A stretch of DNA of 64,000 nt, taken from Ovis canadensis. Taxonomy: Eukaryota > Chordata > Mammalia > Artiodactyla > Bovidae. The notes under the pieces were generated by a model, which was given only the letters and a program-made list of their open reading frames with translations, did no database searches and was not told the origin of the DNA. A program made the position numbers and the translations under genes. Each line of letters opens with the position of its first letter. Position 1 is the first letter of the stretch. The stretch is from contig NC_091246.1 in the NCBI RefSeq assembly GCF_042477335.2, positions 18,659,001-18,723,000 on the forward strand, given 5' to 3'. Positions 43,611 to 54,857 of the stretch are shown here, one piece after another.

Positions 43611-44204
43611 CTATAGGATAAAATATGAAAAGATATAATTGATTAATTGCTGCCCTCATATAATTCAGATATTTTCTTCACTTTAAGAGAAAAGAAGCTG
43701 CAAGACAATATATTGATAACACAGAATTACACGTTTAGCTTCAAGATTTAGAAAACTAAGTATATCACAGATTAGGAGTAATTCAGTGTGTATTATTCTT
43801 ATATACATTACAGCAAAGGCTACACAGTTAAAGGCTGTTCAACCTGAATTTGCTCATGGAAGTGTTTGTTTTGGCCTGTAAATTTCTTAAAGCTTAAATT
43901 AACTTCCTCATTTAGACACAGCAATATTTTATACAAAATATCACATTCACACAATGCATTAATAAACAGTTGGAACTCATTAGTTCCAATGGTTTTCCTT
44001 TGGGAAAGAATCCAGACTATGCAGTTCAACATAGACTCCACTAAGTCTATTCTGCCCTGGGCTCTTGCCGGGCCCATGGGACTTGCCTTGTCTCCCTGCA
44101 ATGAGGCTGTTCTGCACCTAGCCAGTGCATGCCTTCTAGTTCCATCCTTGCCCTTTCTCCAGTTTTCCTCATGCTCAACCATTGCCAAATTGGGAGGTGG
44201 TTGG
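43611..44204. other. Non-coding DNA, possibly old LINE
   Basis: 590 bases. Open stretches on both strands (about 43820-44249) overlap each other and lead into an L2-like end, so I do not call a gene. Confidence 0.4.
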
Positions 44205-44480
44205 TCAGAGACCTTCACACTTCTATGTCTTTGCACATGCTCTCCTTAGGTCTAAAATATCCTTATAAACTTTATATTTTTGGTCATCTTTTAAGAGTCA
44301 CTGCAAGTATCATACCAGTTTTGCAGTCTTCCCTGACTCCTCCTAGGTTAGGTTAGGAATTCCACCTCTGCTCTCTAACAACTTTGCAAAACTCTCTGGC
44401 ATCTCGTAGCATGTTGTACAATAATTATTGGGCTGAACATCTCCACCAGTAGACCATCAATTTATTCAGTATTTGACATT
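44205..44480 (+). mobile_element. L2 LINE 3' fragment
   Basis: 'TTTGCACATGCTCTCC', 'TTAAGAGTCACTGCAAG', 'CAGTCTTCCCTGACTCC' and 'TCTCTGGCATCTCGTAGC' follow the classic L2 3' end order in plus orientation. Confidence 0.6.
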
Positions 44481-46424
44481 TAAAATAAAATTTCACCTAG
44501 GCTTTGTATAGAAAAGATACTTTCAGACCTACAAGCAACCAGAAGATCTAAAATAATCCAAGTGACCCAACTGCTTATCTTACTAACAGACATTGTGGCA
44601 TTATTTTACAGGAATGCATAACGATTTTGACATTATCAGAAATGTTTGGGCAGAGCTCTTCAAGTAGGTACAGTGTATTCTTTCTTATTTCATTACTGTT
44701 ATGACACTTATGAAATACAGCTGAATATATCACAGGAAACCTAAAAGCCTACTTACTAAAACTCTTCCTATTAGATACACTATAGCTACATCTTAGCTGA
44801 ATGCAATTTATGATAATTCCTTAAAAAAAATCCTATTCTGCTTTTAACTGTAAACTTATCTAATATTGAAGTCCCATTTAACAGAATTTTGTTTATTCTT
44901 TTTTTGATAATCTATTGTCCCCCTCATAATAATTCTGGTTTCAACTGTTCTCTATCACTTTTGACATTCTATTTCCTCCAAATATCAAAGGAAGTTATTT
45001 TTCCTTTTCTTGAACATATTTATTAATTTCTCCCTCTCTTTTTCTGGTCAAATGCCATCAGGTTTTAATTAATTCCCTCTACAATATCTACATGCTATGA
45101 CTTTCTTTAATTTATTCTGTCTACTCTCTTGCCTTATTTAATTCAAGGAAACATTCGGGGAAAGGATATAGTTTGCATAAAAAATGCTTCACAAATAAAT
45201 TATTCTGCTTCCAACTGCCAAAATGGGTAAACAAAAACTTGTAAAGCCATTTCTGTAAAGTTAATCTGCAAACAATGAGAACATTTCTGATTAATGTGTG
45301 TTAAAGCTACACTGAAAGTCATTAGTACACTTCAGTTGCACTTGCCCACTTCAAATTTTAAAAAGTGATACTGAGTTTAAGTGTTTGAAATTACGCTTTC
45401 AGGACCAGTTTTAAAAAGAATGCGTAAATCTGTCTTTGTTTGACTAATAGTCCTCTATCCAGATGGAACTGTGCATATGAGTTTTTAGAGCAATACAAGC
45501 TTGGAGGTCCAGTGATGGTGCCATGATGTTTCACAAATCAAATTTCTGTCCTGTGTGAACTGTTGCCAGTGTGATCGTATTTAATTTCTTGAAAAATAAC
45601 TTTATTTCCATTAAAATGAACTGGTTGAACTAATATAAAGCATGTTTTTGGAAGCTGTTAGGAGAAGGAGAAACCTAAGGAGATGGAGAGACAGAGTTAG
45701 AGGAAAAAATACTGGTATAAAGTAACGCAGAGGGGAAAGTGTCTGATTAGAGGTATCTGAGAGAGAGACAGAGAGAGAGGGCACAGCACAGGCTACCAGG
45801 CTGTAATGATTTTTTTTACTTTTCTTACTGTCTATTATCTCTATATAGTCATCAAAATTTATGACTTGATATTTTATAAACACTCATGTAATTGCTTATT
45901 ATCTCTTTCATGCAGTAGAGTGTAAGTTCTAGGAGTGCAGAGATAGTTTTATTTTCAAATATATACCAAGTTCTGGTAAATCATAGATTCTCAATAAATA
46001 TTTGCTCAGTAAAGTAAGAAAGGCTGAGAAGTTAATACATTTCCAAGTTTTGGAAGTATATGAGCCAAAAAGATCTGAGCAACCCAAGCAGGAAAGGAAC
46101 TGTGATGGCAACTTAAAGGTAAGCACAAGGAAAAATGAGACGGCAGGAAGACTACAGGTGGAACAATGGAAAATTCTGGTGTTTTCTTACAAAATTAATA
46201 TAACATTCAAAAATCCTTGAAGGATAAAATAATCTGTTTGCAGTAGATTAAAGTAGATAAAGACATAATTGATGTTATTATGTGTATATATGAGTTTTAT
46301 GGTGAAAAAGTAAAGAAGTAGAGGAAATAGAGGCATATTTTGTGTGTTTAAGCAGGTATAGTTATTGTCATCATGTTTCTGAACAAATGGGAGACTCTTC
46401 TTTTGCTTGTCATCAGTTTAGTGT
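44481..46424. other. Long AT-rich, repeat-poor stretch
   Basis: Almost 2 kb without BovB, Bov-tA or a supported gene. A GA-rich tract lies at about 45760-45782. At 45912-46010 'AGAGTGTAAGTTCTAGGAG' and 'TCTCAATAAATATTTGCTCAG' resemble an L2/MIR 3' end. Confidence 0.45.
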
Positions 46425-46437
46425 TTTTCTCTTCTAC

Positions 46438-46555
46438 TACTACTAAGCCGCTTCAGTCGTGTCTGACTCTGCGCGACCCCATAGACGGCAGCCCACCAGG
46501 CTCCCCCGTCCCTGGGACTCTCCAGGCAAGAACACTGGAGTGGGTTGCCATTTCC
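46438..46555 (-). mobile_element. Bov-A2 monomer with 13-bp target-site duplication
   Basis: Reverse orientation: 'AAGCCGCTTCAGTCGTGTC' to 'GGAGTGGGTTGCCATTTCC'. The direct repeat TTTTCTCTTCTAC flanks it at 46425-46437 and 46556-46568. It is a recent, well-preserved insertion. Confidence 0.92.
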
Positions 46556-46568
46556 TTTTCTCTTCTAC

Positions 46569-46943
46569 CAAAATTAATTTAAAACATCTCCATTCAAGGT
46601 TGAAAGGCAGTATGCTGCCGAGTAGCCTCCTTTAAGTCTTGTCAGACAAAGGACAGGGGTGAATTCCACAACAGTTTGTATAGTAAGGGGTAAGAAGTAG
46701 GTTTTATTGGGTAAAAAGAAATAACGCAAGACAAGATCGGGGACACAAATGCACATGTCTGCCAGTCTCACACTATTGCACAGAACGGTACTCCAGAACC
46801 ACGGCTTCCACTGATGAAGCTGAGGATCTCCCTTTTAAGGGCAAAAATGAGAAGGTGGCTTTATCAAGGAGGGAATAAACTGACTGGTTTGATTGTGGGC
46901 ATTAGTTATTTATAGGAATATAAATTCCATCTGGAGTGCCCAT
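46569..46943. other. Non-coding DNA, nothing recognised
   Basis: 375 bases. A TTTTATTGGG stretch near 46701 could be part of an old LTR, but I cannot support it. Confidence 0.4.
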
Positions 46944-47170
46944 GGGCTTCCTAGGTGGCGCTTGTGGAAAAGAACCTAACCTACCAACACAGGATATGTA
47001 AGAGATGCAAGTTCAATCCCTGGGTCAGAAAGATCCCCTGGAGAAGAGCATGGCAGGTCACCCTGCTATTCTTGCCTGGAGAATCCCATGGACAGAGGAG
47101 CCTGGCGGGTTATGGTCCAGAGGGTCACAAAGAGTTGGACACAACTGAAGTGACTGAGAATGCATGCACA
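46944..47170 (+). mobile_element. Bov-tA SINE
   Basis: 'GGGCTTCCTAGGTGGCGCTTG' head, 'GTTCAATCCCTGGGTCAG' B-box region, 'GGACAGAGGAGCCTGGCGGG' and 'GTTGGACACAACTGAAGTGAC' end. Confidence 0.9.
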
Positions 47171-47989
47171 AATGGGATGCTCATGCCCACTGTCTGAAGA
47201 CCTGGAATCTATGCAACATTGCAGTTCTCAGGTGAAGGAAGCCTGACACCTGGGATGCTGAGCCTGAATAAGCTCCTTTCACTGGGAGCCTACATCAGTT
47301 CCTCAGCCTGTTTATTGTCTGGGAAACCCAGGCAGAGAAGCACAAGTCATTAGTAGTCCTTTCTTTGTGCCCTTGGACAAACTAACTTCTCAAGGTTCAG
47401 CTTTTTTATCTTATGTGTATCTCATGGAATTCCTTGGAAATTTTATTTCAAATGAACTACTAGATGTATTTTTTTCCTCAAAAATGTACTATAGAATCAT
47501 TTATTAATGACCACTGAAAACCATGAAATTGCATTTTCCTAATCTTCATGACTTTTTGAAATTTACATACAAACAGTAGCTCCATTTCAGGTATGAGGTA
47601 ATACTGGGATTTAAGTGCAGAGTGCTTAAATCTAGAAAGCTAGAATTCTGCCTGAACTTAAACATTGTTTAACATTTGTTTTAACATTGTTACATGGACC
47701 TCAATATTAGATAACAAAATGCCCAGTGCTCAACACTTTGAGACCTTATTATTTACACTGTTACTGCAAAATAATTCCGGAAGGAAAAACAAAAGGGTGA
47801 TATGATTGTTTAGGTAATGTCAAAAGGACAATTCCTGAGTTTTCTGGTACATATTAAGAGCATATTTATTAAAAAAAAAAACTGGCATGGAGAATCTCAA
47901 TGTCTATGTTCTTACTGCTCAGAAATAACTCAAGCAAGACAGTCCATATAGTTGGAGAGGCTAAGGATGTTCTAGACCAGTCTATGAGG
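47171..47989. other. Non-coding DNA, nothing recognised
   Basis: 800 bases without a gene. An A run lies at about 47871-47881. Confidence 0.45.
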
Positions 47990-48115
47990 AAGGAGGTCTT
48001 AGTGTGGTGGGCTGTAGAGCTAACAGGATGCCTTCTTTGTACCAGGCACCATGATTTACCTTTTACACATATAACTGCATTGCAATGCATTTTCACAGCT
48101 GTTCCTGTTGTCTTC
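47990..48115 (-). mobile_element. Possible MIR fragment
   Basis: 'TGTACCAGGCACCATGATTTACC' and 'ACACATATAACTGCATTGCA' resemble the MIR 3' side in reverse. It is diverged. Confidence 0.4.
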
Positions 48116-48464
48116 CTTTATCGTTCATCTAAGGAAAAATAGATTACTGAAGAATACTGAGTAGCAGTCTGAAGAGAAAAAGTACCTACATTTCTTTAGT
48201 GAAGGAATGGATGATTCAAAAAACTTTCTGTAGACTTAAGGTCTTAAGAAGTTTCAGAGCTAAGCCCAAAAATATTCTTTTAAAATAACAAAATTAGTTA
48301 AAGGATAACAGACAAAAGTCTAAATAGAAAGGTGCTTTAAATGAGAAAAATGCCAAAGTGGCCACACTCAGACTGTAGTAGAAGACAGGGTCAGGGTCTG
48401 CAAGGAGGGCACTGGGCCAAGTTATCCCAGAACAGGGCCATCATTGTGCATGGAGGTCAGCAAT
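48116..48464. other. Non-coding DNA, nothing recognised
   Basis: 350 bases without gene or clear element. Confidence 0.4.
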
Positions 48465-48685
48465 TAGAAGCTGGAGAGACACAGATCAAGATTCGAGCCC
48501 CGTATTTCTATTCTCCCATTATGTGACATTAAGCAAGTCATTTAGGTTCCGAGCTTTTGTTTTCTATTTATAAAATTAGAATAATCAAATGCTCTGTCAT
48601 ACAAAACAGATTAATTTAGTTTATGCAAATTGTACCTAACACAGTGCTAGGTACATGAACATTCAGTAAGTAGGCTTATTAATAT
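48465..48685 (+). mobile_element. MIR SINE
   Basis: 'GTGACATTAAGCAAGTCATTTAGG', 'ATTTATAAAATTAGAATAATC', 'AACACAGTGCTAGGTACA' and 'ATTCAGTAAGTAG' are the MIR core and 3' end in plus orientation. Confidence 0.78.
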
Positions 48686-49035
48686 TAAATTTTTTACTGT
48701 CTGGGAAACTTTTAAAGGGTTTCTGATGCATAGGTTTGGAGTGAATCTAAAGTGCCTGAGATTTCTCAGTCTCCAGTTGAGAAACCACTATCTTGGAGTG
48801 CCGTGCCTGGGTTCATAGCTTAAGGGAGTAACATTAAGGGAATGACATTTATCTTCTTTCATTTATAACACAGGCACTCATCAGAAAGGAGACACTCTAA
48901 AAAAAGAAAGGAGATGCTCTTTTTAATCCTGTTTATAACAAGTGCCATGTTTCCCATGTCTTATAAAGTAATACATGGACTTCAAGATGAAGTCTTTGTT
49001 AAAGAAAATGTGATATGAATTATGACAGCGGTGGT
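48686..49035. other. Non-coding DNA with a possible MER5-like scrap
   Basis: 'GGTTTCTGATGCATAGG' and 'CCAGTTGAGAAACCACT' (about 48718-48790) resemble a MER5 end. Otherwise nothing was recognised. Confidence 0.35.
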
Positions 49036-49230
49036 TTAATTGCCAAGTCATGTCCAACTCTTGAAACCCCATGGACTATAGCCTGCCAGGCTCCTCTGTC
49101 CATGGGATTCTCCAGGCAAGAGTACTGGAGTGGGTTGCCATTTTCTTCAGGGGATCTCTCCGACCCAAGACTCGTCCTCCAATCTCCTGCATTGCAGGCA
49201 GATTCTTTACTGACTGAGCTATAAGGGACT
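49036..49230 (-). mobile_element. Bov-tA SINE
   Basis: Reverse orientation: 'TTGCCAAGTCATGTCCAACTC' tail side, 'GGAGTGGGTTGCCATTTTC', and degraded head 'ACTGAGCTATAAGGGA'. Confidence 0.87.
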
Positions 49231-49509
49231 ATATGAACTATAGGCTTTAATAAATTATACATACTATTTTAAATGATTGGTACTGATTCTTGGCATTTGT
49301 ATATTAACAGGTACACAGTGCATGAATTTATAGCAAAACACAGGTCTTAATCTGAATATCCTTTGACAATAAGAAGAGTTAACTCTTCATTTCTTACTGT
49401 CTTTTCTCCTGTGTAAAGGAAAGGCTTTTTCCACTTTTGAGTGGAACATGAAAGCTACTTTTCTACAAAATAGGTATATAAATACTCTGGTAAAATTCTG
49501 ATCATTCAC
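49231..49509. other. Non-coding DNA
   Basis: 280 bases. Nothing was recognised. Confidence 0.4.
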
Positions 49510-49519
49510 TGCTACAAAA

Positions 49520-49692
49520 TAAGAGACATGGGTTCAATCCTTGGGTTGGGAAGATCCTCTGGAGGAGGGCATGCAAGCCACTCCTATATTCTTGCCTGGA
49601 AAATCCCAGGGACAGAGGAGCCTGGTGGGCTACAGTCCATAGGATCACAAAAAATTGGGCACGACTGAAGTGACTTAGCACACACACATGCA
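49520..49692 (+). mobile_element. Bov-tA SINE, 5'-truncated, with 10-bp target-site duplication
   Basis: It begins inside the B-box region ('GAGACATGGGTTCAATCC') and ends in an ACACACACA tail. TGCTACAAAA flanks it at 49510-49519 and 49693-49702. The duplication shows the truncation happened on insertion, which is unusual for such a short element. Confidence 0.88.
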
Positions 49693-49782
49693 TGCTACAA
49701 AAATTAAAATATAAAAAACTTACTGGAATTTCTTTTAATAACCTTGTAAATCTAAAAGTATAGCCCAAGTAGAACGTTGCTA

Positions 49783-49829
49783 TTGTTAGTTGCTAAGTCA
49801 TGTCTGACTCTTTGCAACCCCATGGACTT
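49783..49829 (-). mobile_element. Bov-tA 3' scrap
   Basis: 'GTTAGTTGCTAAGTCATGTC' and 'TGACTCTTTGCAACCCCATGG' are only the tail end of the SINE, in reverse. Confidence 0.7.
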
Positions 49830-50389
49830 CAGACTTCATTTCTGAAAAGTTCTTTCCTATAGGGCATTATGCTGTTACATCATTTCAAGAACTCCTTTAT
49901 ATCACTTTGTGTGAGTTTTATAAATTAATGAAGATCTTGCTTTGGGGGGAAACATGCTATTTAAGATACTGTATGTTAGAGCTCCAAAACTTGTAAGTTC
50001 CCTTCCATTTGGGCATTTGAAACACTCAGGTTATGCTAGAATGCCATACGCAATTGCATCTGCAGATGAGCAGCAGAGCCCAGAGGGTTGTCTGAAGATT
50101 CTTTGATCCATGGCTGATGTCACTGGAGGGATGTTTCAGTCTAAAACCTGAAATGTCTTCAAAGACCCAGGATCTGCAGTTTAATTAAAATAGAAGGATT
50201 GAGGTGTGTTAAGGGGAAATTTTTTTAAAGAGCATCAAGACAATAATTTACAGACTTCAAAGACAAAGAAAGTAGACAAGATAGTAGTCCCGGAGGATGG
50301 AATAAAATATTCTAGTAAAAATGGAGCAACATTTTCTTTCTTTTTGAGGTCTCTTGAAAATTACAAAACAGAAAATATTCAAAACACCC
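49830..50389. other. Non-coding DNA, nothing recognised
   Basis: 560 bases. Open stretches on both strands around 50206-50463 overlap and have no known similarity. Confidence 0.4.
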
Positions 50390-50530
50390 TCCATAGCTTT
50401 GGTTCTCAGATTTCTAGGTTCATCAGGATTTTTTGTTAAAATATAGTTGCCCAAGCCAGACACTGAGTTTAATGATAAAGATTTTCAGTGGGAGAAGCGA
50501 GGTGATTGTAATTCAATCAAGGTCTAAGAA
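50390..50530 (+). mobile_element. MER5-like DNA transposon fossil
   Basis: 'TTTGGTTCTCAGATTTC', 'TCATCAGGATTTTTTGTTAAAATA' and 'GCCAGACACTGAGTTT' follow the MER5 order. Confidence 0.5.
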
Positions 50531-50593
50531 TAGCTACTCCATAGTTTTTGTTACCTAATATACCAGGCAATAAGGACAGAGATCTGCCTTTTA

Positions 50594-50776
50594 AGGGGCC
50601 TCCCCAGTGCTCAGCAGTAAAGAATCCTGGGGTCAGGAAGATCCCCTGGTGGAGAACGTGGCAGCCCACTCCAGTCTTCTTGCCTGGAGGATCCCCATGG
50701 ACAGAGGAGCCTGGCAGGCTACAGTGCATAGGCTTTCAGAGAGTCGAATACTACTGAAGCAACTCAGCATGCACAC
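50594..50776 (+). mobile_element. Bov-tA SINE with internal deletion in the tRNA region
   Basis: 'GGGGCCTCCCCAGTGCTCAGC' head runs quickly to 'GGGGTCAGGAAGATCCCC', missing about 25 bases that normally include the B box. The rest is typical. Confidence 0.85.
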
Positions 50777-50830
50777 ACTAGCTCTTAAGAGAGTAAAGCA
50801 CCACTCTTTTTTTTTTTTTTTCACTTAGAT

Positions 50831-50980
50831 ATAGCTGCTGTCCATGGAGTTCTCCAGGCAAGAATACTGGAGTGGGTAGCCATTACCTTCTCCAGGGGAT
50901 ATTCCCAACCCAGGGATTGAACTTGTGTCTCCTGCATTGCAGGTAGATTCTTTACCATCTGAGTGACTAGGGAAGCCCTC
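50831..50980 (-). mobile_element. Bov-tA SINE (tail-truncated) in L1
   Basis: Begins at 'GTCCATGGAGTTCTCCAGG' and ends at the head 'TGAGTGACTAGGGAAGCCC'. The tail third is missing. Confidence 0.87.
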
Positions 50981-51479
50981 ATAGTTGATGCACAATATTA
51001 TATAATATTTAGGCTTATAGCATAGCAATTCACAATTTTTAATGGTTATATTGCATTTATAGTTGTTATAAAATATTGACTATATTCCCTATGTTATACA
51101 ATATATCATTGTAGCTTATTTACTTTATACATAATATTTTTTACCAGTTAATCCCTTAACACTATCTTGATCCTTCTCCCTTCCTTCTCTACATTGGTAA
51201 CCATTACTTAGTCTCTAGATTTGTGAGTCTGTATCTTTTTTTTTGTTATATTCAACAGCTTGTTTTATTTTTTAGATTCCACATACATGTGATATCATAC
51301 AGTATTTATCTTTCTATTTATGATTTATTTAACTTAGTATTATACCCTCTAAATCTATCCATGTTGTTGCAAATGGCAAAATTTCATTCATTTTTATGGG
51401 CTGAATAGTATTTCATTGTATAGATATATGGTACCTTTTAATCCATTCAGTTGCTGATGGATACTTAGGTTGCTTCTAT

Positions 51480-51697
51480 GCATGCTAAGTTGCTTCAGTT
51501 GTGTCCAACTCTTTGTGACCCCCTGGCCTGCAGTCCACCAAAGCCCCTCTGTCCATGGGATTTTCCAGGCAAGAATATTGCAGTGGGTTGCCACCTCCTT
51601 CTCCAAGGGATCTTCCCAACCCAGGGATTGAACCCAAATCTCTTACATCTCTTGCATTGGCAGGAGGGTTCCCTAAAATCAGCGCTGCCTGGGTGCA
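51480..51697 (-). mobile_element. Bov-tA SINE in L1
   Basis: 'GCTAAGTTGCTTCAGTTGTG' tail to 'TCAGCGCTGCCTGGG' head. L1 lies to the left and a 247-base unidentified block to the right before L1 resumes at 51945. Confidence 0.88.
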
Positions 51698-51944
51698 CAG
51701 AATCAAAGCCAGTCAGAGGCCTGAATTTATCTGGGTTTGCTATCTACACCATTAATGCCCAGTTATCCTCTGGCAGTGTAGACCTGAATCAAGAAGACTA
51801 GAAAGTCCAGATCTTGGAAGGAAAATCCCCATTATGGTGTGTGTTTTGATTTCATCATTAATTCTCAAAGGCTAAATTTTAGAGATCATCACATTTGGTT
51901 CTGCTCATTTCCAATACTTGGAATATTCCTCTTGCTTGTCTGTG
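51698..51944. other. Unidentified block between SINE and resumed L1
   Basis: This sequence is not L1 and not a ruminant SINE that I recognise, and it has no open frame of note. Its position suggests it arrived with, or replaced L1 sequence next to, the Bov-tA at 51480-51697. Confidence 0.5.
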
Positions 51945-52085
51945 CTCCTAATCCTGGCCAAATCTAATTGTAAACAATACTATTATGGACATTGTGGGAG
52001 CATGTATTTTTTTAAATTAGTGTTTTGTTTTTTTTTTTCAGATATATACACAGGAGTAGAATTGCTGGGTCATATTATAGTTCTA

Positions 52086-52307
52086 GGGGCTTCCCTGGTG
52101 GCTCAGTGGTAAAGAATCTGCCTGCAATATAGGAGACCTGGGTTTACTCCCTGGATTGGGAAGATCCACTAGAGGAGGGCATGGCAACCCACTCTGGTAC
52201 TCTTGCCTGGAGAATCCCATGGACAGAGGAGCCTGGTGAGCTACAGTCCATAAGGTTGCAAAGAGTCGGATACAACTGAGTGACTAAGCCGCAGCAGCAG
52301 CAGCATG
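52086..52307 (+). mobile_element. Bov-tA SINE with 9-bp target-site duplication in L1
   Basis: 'GGGGCTTCCCTGGTGGCTCAG' head to a GCAGCAGCAGCAG tail. ATAGTTCTA flanks it at 52077-52085 and 52308-52316 within continuous L1. Confidence 0.93.
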
Positions 52308-52808
52308 ATAGTTCTATTTTCAGTTTTTTTGAGAAACCTCCATACCGTTTTCTACAGTGGCTGTAGAAATTTACATTCCCATCAATAATGTATGGGGTTT
52401 CCCTTTTCTCCACATCCTTTCCAAAATTTGTTATTTGTGTTCTTTTTGATGGTAGCCATGCCGACAAGTATGAAGTGATATCTCATTGTGGTTTTAATTT
52501 CTATTTCTTGGGGTCATTAACAATGTTGAGCATCTTTTCATGTGTATATTGACTATCAGTATATCTTCTTTGGAAAAATGTCTACTCAGGCATCCTGCCA
52601 TTTTTTAATTGGGTTCTTTGTTTTTTTGATGTTGAGTTATATGAGATGCTTGTTGAATATTAACCTCTTATCAGTCTATCATTTGCAAATAATTCTCCCA
52701 TCCAGTGGATTGTTTTCATTTTGTCATTGGTTTCCTCTGGGTTTTTTTCTACTATCATATGGACTCATGAAAAGTGGCAAATTTATTACAACATTAATCA
52801 GTATTGTT

Positions 52809-54487
52809 AGAGATACCAAGGGAACATTTCATGCAAAGATGGGCTCAATAAAAGACAGAAATGTTAGGGATCTAACAGAAGCAGAAGATATTAAGAAGAG
52901 GTGGCAAGAATACACAGAAAAACTGTACAAAAAAGATCTTCATAACCCAGATAATGATGATGGTGTGATCACTCACCTAGAGCCAGACATCCTGGAATGT
53001 GAAGTCACGTGGGCCTTAGGAAGCATCACTACGAACAAAGCTAGTGGAGGTGATGGAATCCTAGTTGAGCTATTTCAAATCCTGAAAGATGATGCTGTGA
53101 AAGTGCTGCACTCAATATGCCAGCAAATTTGGAAAACCAGCAGTGGCCACAGGACTGGAAAAGGTCAGTTTTCATTCCAATCCCAAAGAAAGGCAATGCC
53201 AAAGAATGCTCAAACTACCGCACAATTGCACTCATCTCACACACTAGAAAAGTAATGCTTAAAATTCTCCAAGCCAGGCTTCAGCAATGCGTGAACCATG
53301 AACTTTCAGATGTTCAAGCTGGTTAAAGGCAGAGCAACCACAGATAAAATTGCCAACATCTGCTGGATCATGGTAAAAGCAAGAGAGTTCCAGAAAAACA
53401 TCTATTCCTGCTTTATTGACTATGCCAAAGCCTTTGACTGTGTGGATCCCAATAAACTGTGGAAAATTCTGAAAGAGATGGGAATATCAGACCACCTGAC
53501 CGGCCTCTTGAGAAACCTATATGCATGTCAGGAAGCAACAGTTAGAACTGGACATGGAACAACAGACTGGTTCCAAATAGGAAAAGGAGTGCATCAAGGC
53601 TGTATATTGTCACCCTGCTTATTTAACTTATATGCAGAGTACATCATGAGAAGTGCTGGGCTGGAGGAAGCACAAGCTGGAATCAAGATTGCCGGGAGAA
53701 ATATCAGTAACCTCAGATATGCAGATGACACCACATTTATGGCAAAAAGTGAAGAAGAACTAAAAAGCCTCTTTGATGAAAGTGAAAGAGGATAGTGAAA
53801 AAGTTGGCTTAAAGCTCAACATTCAGAAAACTAAGATCATGGCATCTGGTCCCATCACTTCATGGGAAATAGATGGGGAAAAGGTGGAAACAGTGGTTGA
53901 CTTTATTTTTCTGGGCTCCAAAATCACTGCAGATGGTGATTGCAGCCATGAAATTAAAAGATGCTTCCTCCTTCGAAGGAAAGTTATGACCAACCTGAAC
54001 AGCATATTCAAAAGCAGAGACATTACTTTGCCAACAAAGGTGCATCTAGTCAAGGCTATGGTTTTTCTAGTGGTTATGTATGGATGTGAGAGTTGGACTA
54101 TAAAGAAAGCTGAGCACTGAAGAACTGATGCTTTTGCACTGTGGTTTTGAGAGTCCCTTAGACTGCAAGGAGATCCAACCAGTCCATCCTAAAGGCGATC
54201 AGTTCTGGGTGTTCATTGGAAGGACTGATGTTGAAGCTGAAACTCCAATACTTTGGCCACCTGATGCAAAGAGCTGACTCATTTGAAAAGACCCTGATCT
54301 GGGAGAGATTGAAGACAGAAGGAGAAGGGGATGACAGAGGATGAGATGGCTTGATGGCATCACCGACTCAATGGACATGGGTTTGGGTGGACTCCGGGAG
54401 TTGGTGATGGATAGGGAAGCCTGGTGTGCTGTGGATCATGGGGTCGCAAAGAGTCAAACATGATTGAGTGACTGAACTGAACTGAAC
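52809..54487 (+). mobile_element. BovB (RTE LINE) with most of the reverse transcriptase; 14-bp target-site duplication
   Basis: A 1.68 kb 5'-truncated BovB lies in an L1. Read in three open pieces (about 52809-53255, 53298-53795 and 53773-54120) it gives the RTE reverse-transcriptase order: KRSVFIPIPKKGNAKECSNY, motif A CFIDYAKAFDCVD (about 53410-53448), IGKGVHQGCILSPC, the YADD box (53718-53729), then the C-terminal domain. BovB proteins copy their own RNA and also drive Bov-tA and Bov-A2 mobilisation. This copy has frameshifts near 53150, 53270 and 53780, and a stop after 54117. It is dead but well preserved. TAATCAGTATTGTT flanks it at 52795-52808 and 54488-54501. Confidence 0.95.
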
Positions 54488-54501
54488 TAATCAGTATTGT
54501 T

Positions 54502-54857
54502 GTTCAATCACTAATTTGTGTCCAACTCTTTGCAACCCCATAGACTGCAGCCTGCCAGGCTTCCCTATCCTTCACAATCTCCTGGAGTTTGCTCAGACTC
54601 ATGTCCATTGAGTTGGTGATGCCATCCAACAATATCATCCTCTGTCACCCTCTTCTCCTCTTACCTTCCATCTTTTCCAGCATCAGGGTCTTTTCCAGTG
54701 AGTTGGCTCTTCGTATTAGGTGGCCAAAATATTGGAGCTTTAGCTTTAGCATCAGTCCTTCCAATGAATATTCAGGGTTGATTTCCTTTAGGATTGACTG
54801 GTTTGATCTCCTTGCTGTCCAAGAAACTCTCAAGAGTCTTCTCCATCACCACAATTT
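54502..54857 (-). mobile_element. BovB 3' fragment, opposite orientation
   Basis: Minus-strand BovB 3' end ('GTTCAATCACTAATTTGTGTCC') to 'CTTCTCCATCACCACAATTT'. It lies directly against the right duplication of the preceding copy, with the two 3' ends facing each other. Confidence 0.9.

Larger units (their letters stand above)
50805..52794 (-). mobile_element. L1 3' UTR and ORF2 end, antisense, with nested insertions
   Basis: A poly-T at about 50805-50822 starts a reversed L1. The L1 pieces are about 50805-50830, 50981-51479, 51945-52085 and 52317-52794. Recognisable text includes 'CCATGTTGTTGCAAATGGC', 'AGAATTGCTGGGTCATAT', 'ATCTCATTGTGGTTTTAATTT' and 'TGGAAAAATGTCTACTCAGG'. Three SINEs and a 247-base foreign block lie within it. 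Confidence 0.85.

Noticed and set aside
43820-44249. Overlapping 138- and 127-codon open stretches on both strands
   Set aside because: The plus one opens with TTG, both overlap, and the region leads into an L2-like end. No protein family was recognised.
52542-52800. Open frame upstream of the BovB at 52809
   Set aside because: The first part is antisense L1 that happens to be in frame with BovB. It is not a fusion gene, because the target duplication marks the junction.
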